Positions 1 to 5,388 of a DNA stretch of 6,433 nt are shown piece after piece; positions within the stretch are counted from its first letter, which is position 1, and each line of letters opens with the position of its first letter. The DNA lies in NCBI GenBank assembly GCA_002387005.1, contig DGKN01000044.1, forward strand, positions 313 to 6,745, given 5' to 3'. Below the pieces are notes generated by a model. The model worked only from the letters and a program-made list of their open reading frames with translations. It was not told the origin of the DNA and did not search any database. A program made the translations under genes and the position numbers. The DNA comes from Propionibacteriaceae bacterium UBA4569 (GTDB lineage Bacteria > Actinomycetota > Actinomycetes > Propionibacteriales > Propionibacteriaceae).

Positions 1-137
1 ACGTCTGCGACCGGGTCGTCGTCATGCAGCACGGACGAGTCGTCGAGTCCGGCCCCATCGCTGAGGTCTACGAACGGCCCCGGGAGCAGTACACGCAGGA
101 ACTGCTGGCAGCCATGCCACGGATCCGGCTGGCCTGA
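1..137 (+). CDS. ABC transporter ATP-binding protein, oligopeptide/dipeptide type (C-terminal fragment)
   Basis: Only the last 44 codons are present (frame starting at base 3, stop TGA at 135-137); the 5' part lies outside the window. The visible residues read VCDRVVVMQHGRVVESG, followed by EVYERP and YTQELLAAMP. This is the usual end of an ABC ATPase after the H-loop: a strand with D-R-V-x-V-M, the turn x-G-R-V-V-E-x-G, then a helix ending in P-x-x-x-Y-T-x-x-L-L-x-A-x-P. The YTQELLAAMP ending is typical of the Opp/Dpp/nickel peptide-transport ATPases, which power substrate import from the cytoplasmic face of the membrane. Walker A, Walker B and the signature motif are not visible, so the substrate cannot be named. 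It is followed by a 63-bp gap and then serA in the same direction, which appears to have its own promoter. Confidence 0.8.
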   Translation, partial: VCDRVVVMQHGRVVESGPIAEVYERPREQYTQELLAAMPRIRLA

Positions 138-161
138 GCATCCTGGGCTCGTCGTGAGACC

Positions 162-179
162 AGCCCGGCGCGACGGGCT
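162..179 (+). terminator. possible weak hairpin terminator after the ABC gene
   Basis: AGCCCG (162-167) can pair with CGGGCT (174-179) around a 6-nt loop. An alternative, mutually exclusive pairing exists between CTGGGCT (143-149) and AGCCCGG (162-168), with one G-T wobble. No T-tract follows, and the hairpin lies directly upstream of the proposed serA promoter. It could end transcription of the ABC gene, but a 6-bp GC stem is not rare in DNA of this composition. Confidence 0.25.
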
Positions 180-187
180 CTGAAACC

Positions 188-193
188 TAGACT
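188..193 (+). promoter_or_regulatory. -10 element of a likely leaderless serA promoter
   Basis: TAGACT matches the actinobacterial -10 consensus TANNNT and ends 7 nt before the GTG start at 201. This places the expected transcription start at or next to the first base of the start codon. The bases between (CTCTCCG) contain no Shine-Dalgarno sequence. No convincing -35 box is visible 16-18 bp upstream. The same arrangement occurs before hisN and the SRAP gene in this window. Confidence 0.6.
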
Positions 194-200
194 CTCTCCG

Positions 201-1391
201 GTGAAGGCACTGATCCTGGAGAACATCCATTCCGAGGCAAACCGCATCCTCACCGAGCACGGCATCGAGGTCGAGACCCGCAAGGGAGCGCTCCTCGAGG
301 ACGAGTTGATCGAGGCCCTGCAAGGGGTTCAGCTGCTCGGCATCCGCTCGCAGACCCAGCTCACCGAGAAGGTCGTCGCGAACACCCAATTGCTGGCCGC
401 CGGCGCCTTCTGCATCGGCACCAATCAGGTCAACCTGAATGCCGCCGCCTCGGCCGGCATTCCGATCTTCAACGCCCCGTACTCGAACACCCGCTCGGTG
501 GTGGAGCTGGCGATCGGCGAGATCATCGCCCTGGCACGCCACCTGTTCGACAAGAACCGCATGATGCACGACGGCGTGTGGGACAAGTCCGCCGCGGGTT
601 CGCACGAGGTCCGCGGCCGCACGCTGGGCATCGTCGGCTACGGCAATATCGGCTCCCAGCTGTCGGTGCTCGCGGAGAGCCTCGGCATGCGCGTCGTCTT
701 CTACGACATCGCCGACAAGCTGGCGCTGGGCAATGCGACCCGCTGCAACAGTCTGGACGAGCTGCTGGAGCAGGCCGACACGGTCAGCCTCCATGTCGAC
801 GGACGCGCCGCCAACACCGGCTTCTTCGGCGAGGAGCAGTTCGCCAAGATGCGCGACCGGGCCATGTTCCTCAACCTCGCCCGTGGCGCCGTCTACGACG
901 CCGAGGCGCTGGTGCGCCACCTCAAGTCCGGTCATCTTTCCGGCGCCGGTCTTGACGTCTTCCCCAAGGAACCCAAGATCGCGGGGGATCCCTTCGTCAG
1001 CGAACTGCAGAACATGCCGAACGTGATCCTCACCCCGCACGTCGGTGGCTCCACGCAGGAGGCCCAGGTCGACATCGGCCGCTATGTCGCGGGCAAGCTC
1101 GTCGACTACGCCGAGGGTGGCTCCACCTCGATGAGCGTCAACCTGCCGCAGATCCAGCCCGGCGTGGTCGAGGGAACCCGCGTGCTGCACCTGCACCACA
1201 ATGTCCCCGGCGTGATGGCCAAGCTCAACCAGGTGCTGGCCGAGCACGACGGCAACATCGCCTACCAGACGCTGTCCACCCGCGGCTCGATCGGCTATGC
1301 GATCACCGACGTGACCGGCAGCCACCCCAACCTGGAGGCCGAGCTCGCCGCGCTCCCCGAAACGATCCGCGTCCGGCTGCTGCAGGCCTGA
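201..1391 (+). CDS. serA: D-3-phosphoglycerate dehydrogenase, short E. coli-like form with ACT domain
   Basis: This 396-residue cytoplasmic enzyme oxidises 3-phosphoglycerate to 3-phosphohydroxypyruvate with NAD+, the first step of serine synthesis. The substrate-binding half includes FCIGTNQVNL (70-79) and NAPYSNTRSVVEL (91-103). The Rossmann fold has GYGNIG (146-151) with Asp169 ending the next strand. The catalytic set of D-2-hydroxyacid dehydrogenases is complete: Arg228 in NLARGAVYD, Glu257 in DVFPKEP and His280 in LTPHVGGST. Residues from about 326 form one ACT domain. His332, Asn334 and Asn352 fall where the serine-binding His344, Asn346 and Asn364 of E. coli SerA lie (constant offset of 12), so feedback inhibition by serine is expected. 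There is no intervening ASB domain as in the roughly 530-residue mycobacterial form. The GTG start is chosen because the protein begins at the family N-terminus (MKALILENIH) and a -10 box lies 7 nt upstream; there is no Shine-Dalgarno sequence. It converges on hisN. Confidence 0.95.
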   Translation: MKALILENIHSEANRILTEHGIEVETRKGALLEDELIEALQGVQLLGIRSQTQLTEKVVANTQLLAAGAFCIGTNQVNLNAAASAGIPIFNAPYSNTRSVVELAIGEIIALARHLFDKNRMMHDGVWDKSAAGSHEVRGRTLGIVGYGNIGSQLSVLAESLGMRVVFYDIADKLALGNATRCNSLDELLEQADTVSLHVDGRAANTGFFGEEQFAKMRDRAMFLNLARGAVYDAEALVRHLKSGHLSGAGLDVFPKEPKIAGDPFVSELQNMPNVILTPHVGGSTQEAQVDIGRYVAGKLVDYAEGGSTSMSVNLPQIQPGVVEGTRVLHLHHNVPGVMAKLNQVLAEHDGNIAYQTLSTRGSIGYAITDVTGSHPNLEAELAALPETIRVRLLQA

Positions 1392-1411
1392 CGCGCGCAC
1401 GAAGCGACGCA

Positions 1412-1445
1412 AGAGCGCCTGCCCCCAGCTGGGGTCAGGCGCTCT
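1412..1445. terminator. strong hairpin, likely bidirectional terminator between convergent serA and hisN
   Basis: AGAGCGCCTG (1412-1421) pairs perfectly with CAGGCGCTCT (1436-1445). After one C-T mismatch, CCCC (1423-1426) pairs with GGGG (1431-1434) around an AGCT loop. The result is a 14-bp stem with one mismatch, starting 20 bp after the serA stop and 45 bp beyond the hisN stop. It sits in the only gap between the two convergent genes, so a two-way terminator is the natural reading. Neither strand has a T-tract after the stem, so it would be a tract-less terminator of the kind often reported in actinobacteria, or would need Rho. Confidence 0.75.
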
Positions 1446-1490
1446 GCCGTTGCCACAACCTGCCAAGCGACCTCGTCGCGGCGCCAAGCG

Positions 1491-2285
1491 TCAGTTGATC
1501 TCGTCGGGACGCAGCGCGTCGAGGGCAAGGTCGAGCAGGGGGCCATTCGTCGCGATCGCGCCCTCCCCCAGCGGGCCCGGCTTGCCGTCCAGGTCGGTGA
1601 AGGTGCCGCCGGCCTCGCGGACGATCACGTCCAGCGCAGCCATGTCGTGCAGCGCCAGCTCCGGCTCGGCGGCCAGGTCGACCGCGCCCTCGGCCACCAG
1701 CATGTAGCTCCAGAAGTCGCCGTAGGCACGGGTGCGCCAACAGTCACGCAACAGGTTCACGAAGTGCTGGCCACGGCCCGAGGCCATCCACTCCGAGACC
1801 TCGGAGTAGCTGAACGACGCGTCCGCCAGGCTCGACACCCCGGAGGTGCGGATGGGCTGACCCTGCAACAGGCTCTTGCCGGCGTAGGCGCCGTCGCCCT
1901 TGGAGGCCCACCAGCGTCGTCCCAGCGCGGGCGCCGACACGACGGAGGCGACTACCTCATCCTCGACCATCAGCGCGATCAGCGTGGCCCACACCGGCAC
2001 CCCGCGAACGTAGTTCTTCGTCCCGTCGATCGGGTCGATGATCCACCGACGCGGACCCCAGCCGGTGTCGTCACCCTCCTCCCCGTGCACGGCATCGCGG
2101 GGGCGAGCCTTCGCCAGGGTCGACCGGATCGCCTGCTCGGTCGCGACGTCGGCGTCGCTGACCGGGGTCATGTCGGGCTTGGTGTCGATCCGCAGGTCGG
2201 AGGCTTTGAACCGGCTCATCGACACGGAGTCGGCGTTGTCGGCCAGCAGGTGCGCCAGGCGCAGGTCGTCGGTGTAGTTCGCCAC
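1491..2285 (-). CDS. hisN: histidinol-phosphatase, inositol monophosphatase family
   Basis: The 264-residue product belongs to the Mg2+-dependent, Li+-sensitive inositol monophosphatase superfamily. The best assignment is HisN, which removes phosphate from L-histidinol phosphate in histidine synthesis and replaces the HisB phosphatase domain in actinobacteria. Metal-site motifs are present: SDAD (43-46), GEEG (68-71, Glu69), DPIDGTKNYV (84-93) with Asp84 and Asp87, and HDMAALDVIVREAGG (213-227) with Asp214. The stretch TKNYVRGVPVWATLIAL after the DPIDGT motif resembles HisN more than SuhB or general inositol phosphatases, though substrate cannot be proven from motifs. The GTG start lacks a Shine-Dalgarno sequence but has a -10 box 6 nt upstream. 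It is last in the minus-strand cluster, 23 bp after rsgA, and ends facing serA. Confidence 0.88.
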   Translation of the reverse strand: MANYTDDLRLAHLLADNADSVSMSRFKASDLRIDTKPDMTPVSDADVATEQAIRSTLAKARPRDAVHGEEGDDTGWGPRRWIIDPIDGTKNYVRGVPVWATLIALMVEDEVVASVVSAPALGRRWWASKGDGAYAGKSLLQGQPIRTSGVSSLADASFSYSEVSEWMASGRGQHFVNLLRDCWRTRAYGDFWSYMLVAEGAVDLAAEPELALHDMAALDVIVREAGGTFTDLDGKPGPLGEGAIATNGPLLDLALDALRPDEIN

Positions 2286-2291
2286 CTGCTC

Positions 2292-2297
2292 AGGCTA
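2292..2297 (-). promoter_or_regulatory. -10 element of a likely leaderless hisN promoter
   Basis: On the minus strand TAGCCT ends 6 nt (GAGCAG) before the GTG start of hisN at 2285. It lies inside the 23-bp rsgA-hisN gap and would let hisN be transcribed apart from the upstream genes. A possible -35 sequence, CCGACA (2317-2322, within the end of rsgA), is 19 bp upstream; it keeps the GACA part of TTGACA but the spacing is long. There is no proper Shine-Dalgarno sequence before the start. Confidence 0.5.
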
Positions 2298-2308
2298 GCG
2301 GTTGGGCC

Positions 2309-3334
2309 TCACCAGCTGTCGGTGGAGCGCCCCGCCTGCCACATCCGCCGGTAGGAGGCGAGCCGTTCGGGCGCCAGCTCACCGCGGGCCAGGGCCGCGT
2401 CCAGACCACACTCCGGGGCGTCGACACCGTGCTGGCATCCGCGCGGGCACTCCTCGGTGTAGTCGACCAGGTCGCCGAAGGCTGCCAGCACCGACTCTGG
2501 GGTGACGTGGCTGAGACCGAAGGAGCGGACGCCCGGGGTGTCGATCACCCAACCCGAACCGCCCTCGACGTCGGGCAGCTCCAGCGCTATCGCCGAGGTG
2601 GACGTGTGCCGTCCGCGCCCGGTGACGTCATTGACGACGCCGGTGGCGCGGTCTGCGTCGGGGATCAGGGCATTGACCAAGGTCGACTTGCCGACCCCAG
2701 AATGGCCGACGAAGACGGTGACGTGGTCGGCCAGCAGTGCACGCACCTGGCCCAGGTCCGCGTCCGGTTCGGTGACGACGACTGGGACGTCAAGCGGTTC
2801 ATAGGCGGCGATCAGCTCGGCGGGGCTGGCGAGGTCGGCCTTGGTCAGGCAGAGGATCGGCTCGATCCCGGCGTCGAAGGCGGCGACCATGATCCGGTCG
2901 ATCATGCCGACGCGTGGTGGCGGGTCGGCCAGCGCGGTGACGATCATCAGCTGGTCGGCATTCGCGACGATCGGACGCTCGAAGGGGTCGGTGTCGTCGG
3001 CGGTTCGGCGAAGCACCGTCGTCCGCTCGGCCACCTCGGCGATCCGGGCCAGCGTGCCCTCCTCGCCGGAGACGTCACCGTCGAGTCGCACCAGGTCACC
3101 CACGATCGCAGCCTTGCGGCCCAACCCGCGGGCCTTCGCTGCGGTCACCATCCGTCCGTCCACCTGACAGCGGTAGCGGCCGCGGTCGATGGTGATGACC
3201 CGGCCCAGTGGCAGCTCGGAGTAGTTCGGACGATCCTTCGTGCGCGGCCGGGTGCGCTTCGCGGGCCGGTCGAAGCCGGAATGGTCGTCCAGGCTGATGT
3301 TGCGGCCCATCGCGCCGCGGGCCCGGGGGCTCAT
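2309..3334 (-). CDS. rsgA: ribosome small subunit-dependent GTPase A
   Basis: RsgA (YjeQ) is a circularly permuted GTPase that acts in late maturation of the 30S ribosomal subunit, where its GTPase is stimulated by the subunit. The 341-residue product has a basic N-terminal tail, an OB-fold (about 44-110), and then G motifs in permuted order: LTKAD (G4, 163-167, Thr where NKxD has Asn), GHSGVGKST (P-loop, 210-218), a G2 region GRGRHTST (239-246) and DTPG (G3, 265-268). The C-terminal zinc knuckle has Cys296, Cys300, His302 and Cys309. The ATG at 3334 is chosen because it overlaps the aroA stop as ATGA and has GAGGG 6 nt upstream. An in-frame ATG at 3433 would add 33 residues lying wholly inside aroA, including an arginine-phenylalanine repeat created by the aroA tandem repeat; this is not credible. 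Translation is probably coupled to aroA. Confidence 0.95.
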   Translation of the reverse strand: MSPRARGAMGRNISLDDHSGFDRPAKRTRPRTKDRPNYSELPLGRVITIDRGRYRCQVDGRMVTAAKARGLGRKAAIVGDLVRLDGDVSGEEGTLARIAEVAERTTVLRRTADDTDPFERPIVANADQLMIVTALADPPPRVGMIDRIMVAAFDAGIEPILCLTKADLASPAELIAAYEPLDVPVVVTEPDADLGQVRALLADHVTVFVGHSGVGKSTLVNALIPDADRATGVVNDVTGRGRHTSTSAIALELPDVEGGSGWVIDTPGVRSFGLSHVTPESVLAAFGDLVDYTEECPRGCQHGVDAPECGLDAALARGELAPERLASYRRMWQAGRSTDSW

Positions 3335-4659
3335 CGGGCACCCTCGGAACCGGCGGAACCGGCGGAACCGGCGGAACCGGCCAGCATCGAGCGCCACAGG
3401 CCGTCGAAGTCGTTGATGGTCTTGGAGGTGCACGCGATGTCGTCGAGCTCCACTCCGGGAACGACCAGCCCGGCCAGCGCAGCAACGTGGGCCATCCGGT
3501 GGTCGGCATAGGCCCGCAGCAATGCACCGTGCAGATGGGCCGGTTCGGAGCCAATGATGCGCAAGCCGTCGGTGGTCTGCGCGACCTGGACGCCGAGCCG
3601 ACCCAGTTCGGTCTCCAGTGCCGCGAGACGGTCGGTCTCGTGGCCGCGGATGTGGGCGACGCCGCTGATCGTGCTGGTGCCGTCGGCGAAAGCCATCAAG
3701 GTCGCCACCACGGGGGTCAACTCGGAGGAACCCGACAGGTCGGCGTCGATCGCGCGGAGCCGACAGTTGCCGCTGACGGTCAGGACGTCGCCGTCCAGCG
3801 ACACCTCGGCGCCCATCCGGAACAGCAGGTCGCGGATCTCGTCCCCACCCTGGCTGGTCTGGGACGGCCAGCCGGGCACGCTCACCGACCCACCAGCAAG
3901 AGCCGCGGCACCCAGGAAGACCGCCGAGGAGGTCAGGTCGGGCTCGACCCGCACGTCGCGGGCGGCGATGGGGCCGGGCTCGACGACCCAGTGGCCCTCA
4001 CCGACCTCGCTCACGGTGACGCCGCGCTCGCGCAGCATCTGCATCGTCATCTCGACGTGGGGACGGCTGGGCACCGGTCCGCCCTCGTGGCGGAGGTCCA
4101 GCCCACGGGGGAAACGAGCACCCGACAGCAGAAGACCGGAGACGAACTGGCTGGAGCCGGAGGCGTCCACGACGGCCTCGCGGCCCGTGAGCGCACCGGT
4201 GACGGTGCAGGGAATGGCGTCGCCCGCCACCTCGGCCCCCAGCTGGCGCAGTGCCGCCAGGATCGGGCCATTCGGACGATTGGACGCGTGCGCGTCACCG
4301 ACGAACCGGGTAGAGCCCGCACACAAGGCAGCGACCGGCGGGAGGAAGCGCATCACGGTTCCAGCCAGACCGCAGTCGACAGGCTCGGTGGGGGAGCGCA
4401 AGTTCGCGGGCTGCACCCGCAGCGTTCCTTCCTCGTCGATGATCTGGGTGCCGAAGGCCTCAAGCCCCGCACGCATCAACTCGGAGTCGCGGCTCACCAG
4501 CGCCCCGGTGATCGTGGAGGAGCCGTCCGCCAGCGCAGCCAGCAACAGGGCACGGTTGGTCTCGGACTTCGAGCCCGGAACCTCGACGGTGGCATGCAAC
4601 GGCCCCGGCGCGGCGGGAGCCGGCCAGGACCGCTGGGTGTTGGTCTGTGGGTCGCTCAT
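3331..4659 (-). CDS. aroA: 3-phosphoshikimate 1-carboxyvinyltransferase (EPSP synthase)
   Basis: AroA transfers the enolpyruvyl group of phosphoenolpyruvate to shikimate 3-phosphate, the sixth shikimate-pathway step, leading to chorismate and aromatic amino acids. The 442-residue product has the family motifs in order: PGSKSETNR (28-36, Lys31 and Arg36 at the active site), LAGTVMRF (98-105, the NAGT-type PEP loop), SSQFVSG (169-175), ELTP (313-316, Glu at the position of the E. coli catalytic Asp313), RGHETDRL (338-345), YADHRMA (384-390) and TSKT (411-414, Lys413). The enzyme core ends near 426. It is followed by four Ala-Gly-Ser repeats (427-438) and EGAR, encoded by the tandem repeat. The gene starts 30 bp after the doxX-like gene and its stop overlaps the rsgA start. 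No clear Shine-Dalgarno precedes the ATG; CACACT ending 8 nt upstream is a poor -10 candidate. Confidence 0.96.
   Translation of the reverse strand: MSDPQTNTQRSWPAPAAPGPLHATVEVPGSKSETNRALLLAALADGSSTITGALVSRDSELMRAGLEAFGTQIIDEEGTLRVQPANLRSPTEPVDCGLAGTVMRFLPPVAALCAGSTRFVGDAHASNRPNGPILAALRQLGAEVAGDAIPCTVTGALTGREAVVDASGSSQFVSGLLLSGARFPRGLDLRHEGGPVPSRPHVEMTMQMLRERGVTVSEVGEGHWVVEPGPIAARDVRVEPDLTSSAVFLGAAALAGGSVSVPGWPSQTSQGGDEIRDLLFRMGAEVSLDGDVLTVSGNCRLRAIDADLSGSSELTPVVATLMAFADGTSTISGVAHIRGHETDRLAALETELGRLGVQVAQTTDGLRIIGSEPAHLHGALLRAYADHRMAHVAALAGLVVPGVELDDIACTSKTINDFDGLWRSMLAGSAGSAGSAGSEGAR
3341..3345 (-). promoter_or_regulatory. ribosome-binding site of rsgA
   Basis: On the minus strand GAGGG lies 6 nt before the ATG at 3334, inside the last codons of aroA and directly after the 9-bp tandem repeat. 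It decides the rsgA start in favour of the ATGA overlap over the longer reading from 3433. Confidence 0.65.
3346..3381 (-). repeat. perfect 9-bp tandem repeat, four copies, at the 3' end of aroA
   Basis: The unit GGAACCGGC (+ strand) occurs four times without mismatch at 3346-3354, 3355-3363, 3364-3372 and 3373-3381. Read in aroA (minus strand) each unit is GCCGGTTCC, encoding Ala-Gly-Ser, so copy-number changes would alter only the length of the AroA tail and keep the frame. The array ends one base before the GAGGG ribosome-binding site of rsgA. Confidence 0.95.
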
Positions 4660-4689
4660 CGGGTCACAGTGTGCCCCACCGGGACGTGC

Positions 4690-5304
4690 TCAGGACAGCG
4701 CCGACTCGATCTGGTCGGTGATCTGGGAGACGTGGCTCGTGGCCTGCTTGCCAATGCGGCTGCTGGTCTTGTCCAGCGAACGGGCCTGCTTCTTGGCCGC
4801 CTTGGCGAGCGCCTTCTGGTGACGGGAGGCATCCCTGCGCACCTGACGGGCCTGCGAGGATGCCCGATAGCCCAGCGAGGGCTTCCCCTGGGTGTCCTGG
4901 GCTGCGATCAGGGTGGCGCCGAGCAGCGCGACATTGCGCAGCATCACCGAGCGGGCGGCGGTGCGGGCCTCACCGGACATCTGCCGGGTCGGGCGGGACG
5001 CCATCACGTGCGGCACCATCGATGCCCCGAGCAGCGCTGCGCTGGGACGGCGGGCCAGACCGGTGGCCAGCCCCAAGCCGCCCAGCAGCTGAGCCACGCC
5101 GGAGAGGCGGACGAGCTGCTTGGTGTCCTCGGGGATGTAGTTGGCGGCGCTTGGCGGGGCGAGCCGCTGGGCCAGCGGGACCACCTTGCGGGCTATCGGC
5201 TCCGCATCGCCGACAAGCGGCGTTGGATTGGCCGCGGCCTTGGCACCATTCACGACGAAGAAACTGGCGAGCATCGTCCGCCCGGCTGCACGTGTAAGAC
5301 TCAT
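4690..5304 (-). CDS. DoxX family membrane protein
   Basis: The 204-residue product resembles the actinobacterial branch of the DoxX family of small, about four-helix membrane proteins. The family is linked to redox or quinone functions in some members, but the role of this branch is unknown. Visible features are a first helix (about 10-24) followed by ANPTPLVGDAEPIA, the paired helices LVRLSGVAQLLGGLGLATG (64-82) and about 87-101, and a fourth helix VMLRNVALLGATLIAA (120-135) followed by QDTQGKPSLGYRA. Residues 150-186 form a hydrophilic tail rich in Arg, Lys and Gln, probably cytoplasmic and helical. The start at 5304 is supported by AGGA 7 nt upstream. It heads the minus-strand cluster, 30 bp before aroA, and is divergent from the SRAP gene. 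The family call rests on pattern recognition, not on catalytic residues. Confidence 0.78.
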   Translation of the reverse strand: MSLTRAAGRTMLASFFVVNGAKAAANPTPLVGDAEPIARKVVPLAQRLAPPSAANYIPEDTKQLVRLSGVAQLLGGLGLATGLARRPSAALLGASMVPHVMASRPTRQMSGEARTAARSVMLRNVALLGATLIAAQDTQGKPSLGYRASSQARQVRRDASRHQKALAKAAKKQARSLDKTSSRIGKQATSHVSQITDQIESALS

Positions 5305-5311
5305 GACACTT

Positions 5312-5315
5312 TCCT
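5312..5315 (-). promoter_or_regulatory. ribosome-binding site of the DoxX-family gene
   Basis: On the minus strand AGGA (within TAGGAAAG) lies 7 nt before the ATG at 5304. It shows that this gene has a normal leader, unlike the divergent SRAP gene. No convincing -10/-35 pair for this direction is seen in the 84-bp intergenic region. Confidence 0.6.
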
Positions 5316-5338
5316 ACCGCGCGACGCACCGGCAGGCC

Positions 5339-5348
5339 AAGGATCCTT
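5339..5348. other. 10-bp perfect palindrome in the divergent intergenic region
   Basis: AAGGATCCTT reads the same on both strands. It lies 34 bp from the DoxX-family start codon and 40 bp from the SRAP start codon, upstream of the proposed SRAP -10 box. It could be a small operator, but a single 10-bp palindrome is weak evidence and no second copy is seen in another intergenic region here. Confidence 0.2.
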
Positions 5349-5375
5349 CGCCATCAACGAAACTCTGGCTGGGGT

Positions 5376-5381
5376 TAGTCT
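5376..5381 (+). promoter_or_regulatory. -10 element of a likely leaderless SRAP-gene promoter
   Basis: TAGTCT ends 7 nt (GGCGCCC) before the ATG at 5389, the same geometry as at serA. No Shine-Dalgarno sequence is present and no good -35 box is seen about 17 bp upstream. It supports 5389 as the true start of a reading frame that stays open far upstream. Confidence 0.6.
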
Positions 5382-5388
5382 GGCGCCC

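Noticed and set aside
1647..2354. 235-codon + strand open frame antisense to hisN
   Set aside because: Composition is dominated by Arg, Gly, Val and His with no family motif, and the minus strand carries a complete HisN with all metal-site motifs.
3335..3433. N-terminal extension of RsgA starting at the ATG at 3433
   Set aside because: The extra 33 residues lie wholly inside aroA coding sequence and contain an Arg-Phe repeat produced by the aroA minisatellite read out of frame. The ATGA-overlap start with GAGGG 6 nt upstream is better.
2429..3511. 360-codon + strand open frame antisense to rsgA and the aroA end
   Set aside because: It lacks recognisable motifs and has low-complexity runs (repeated Glu-Pro-Ala from the tandem repeat). 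The opposite strand encodes unmistakable RsgA, so this is a shadow of G/C third-position bias.
4668..4673. CACACT as a fourth leaderless -10 box before aroA
   Set aside because: It lacks the important first T of the -10 consensus and is 8 nt from the ATG. aroA is 30 bp after an upstream gene and may simply be read through, so I did not list it.
5341..5388. SigR/SigH-type (GGAAT...GTT) promoter or LexA box upstream of the SRAP gene
   Set aside because: GGATCC and the only GTT are 27 bp apart instead of about 18-19, and no CGAAC-N4-GTTCG-like site is present. A housekeeping -10 at 5376-5381 explains the start better.
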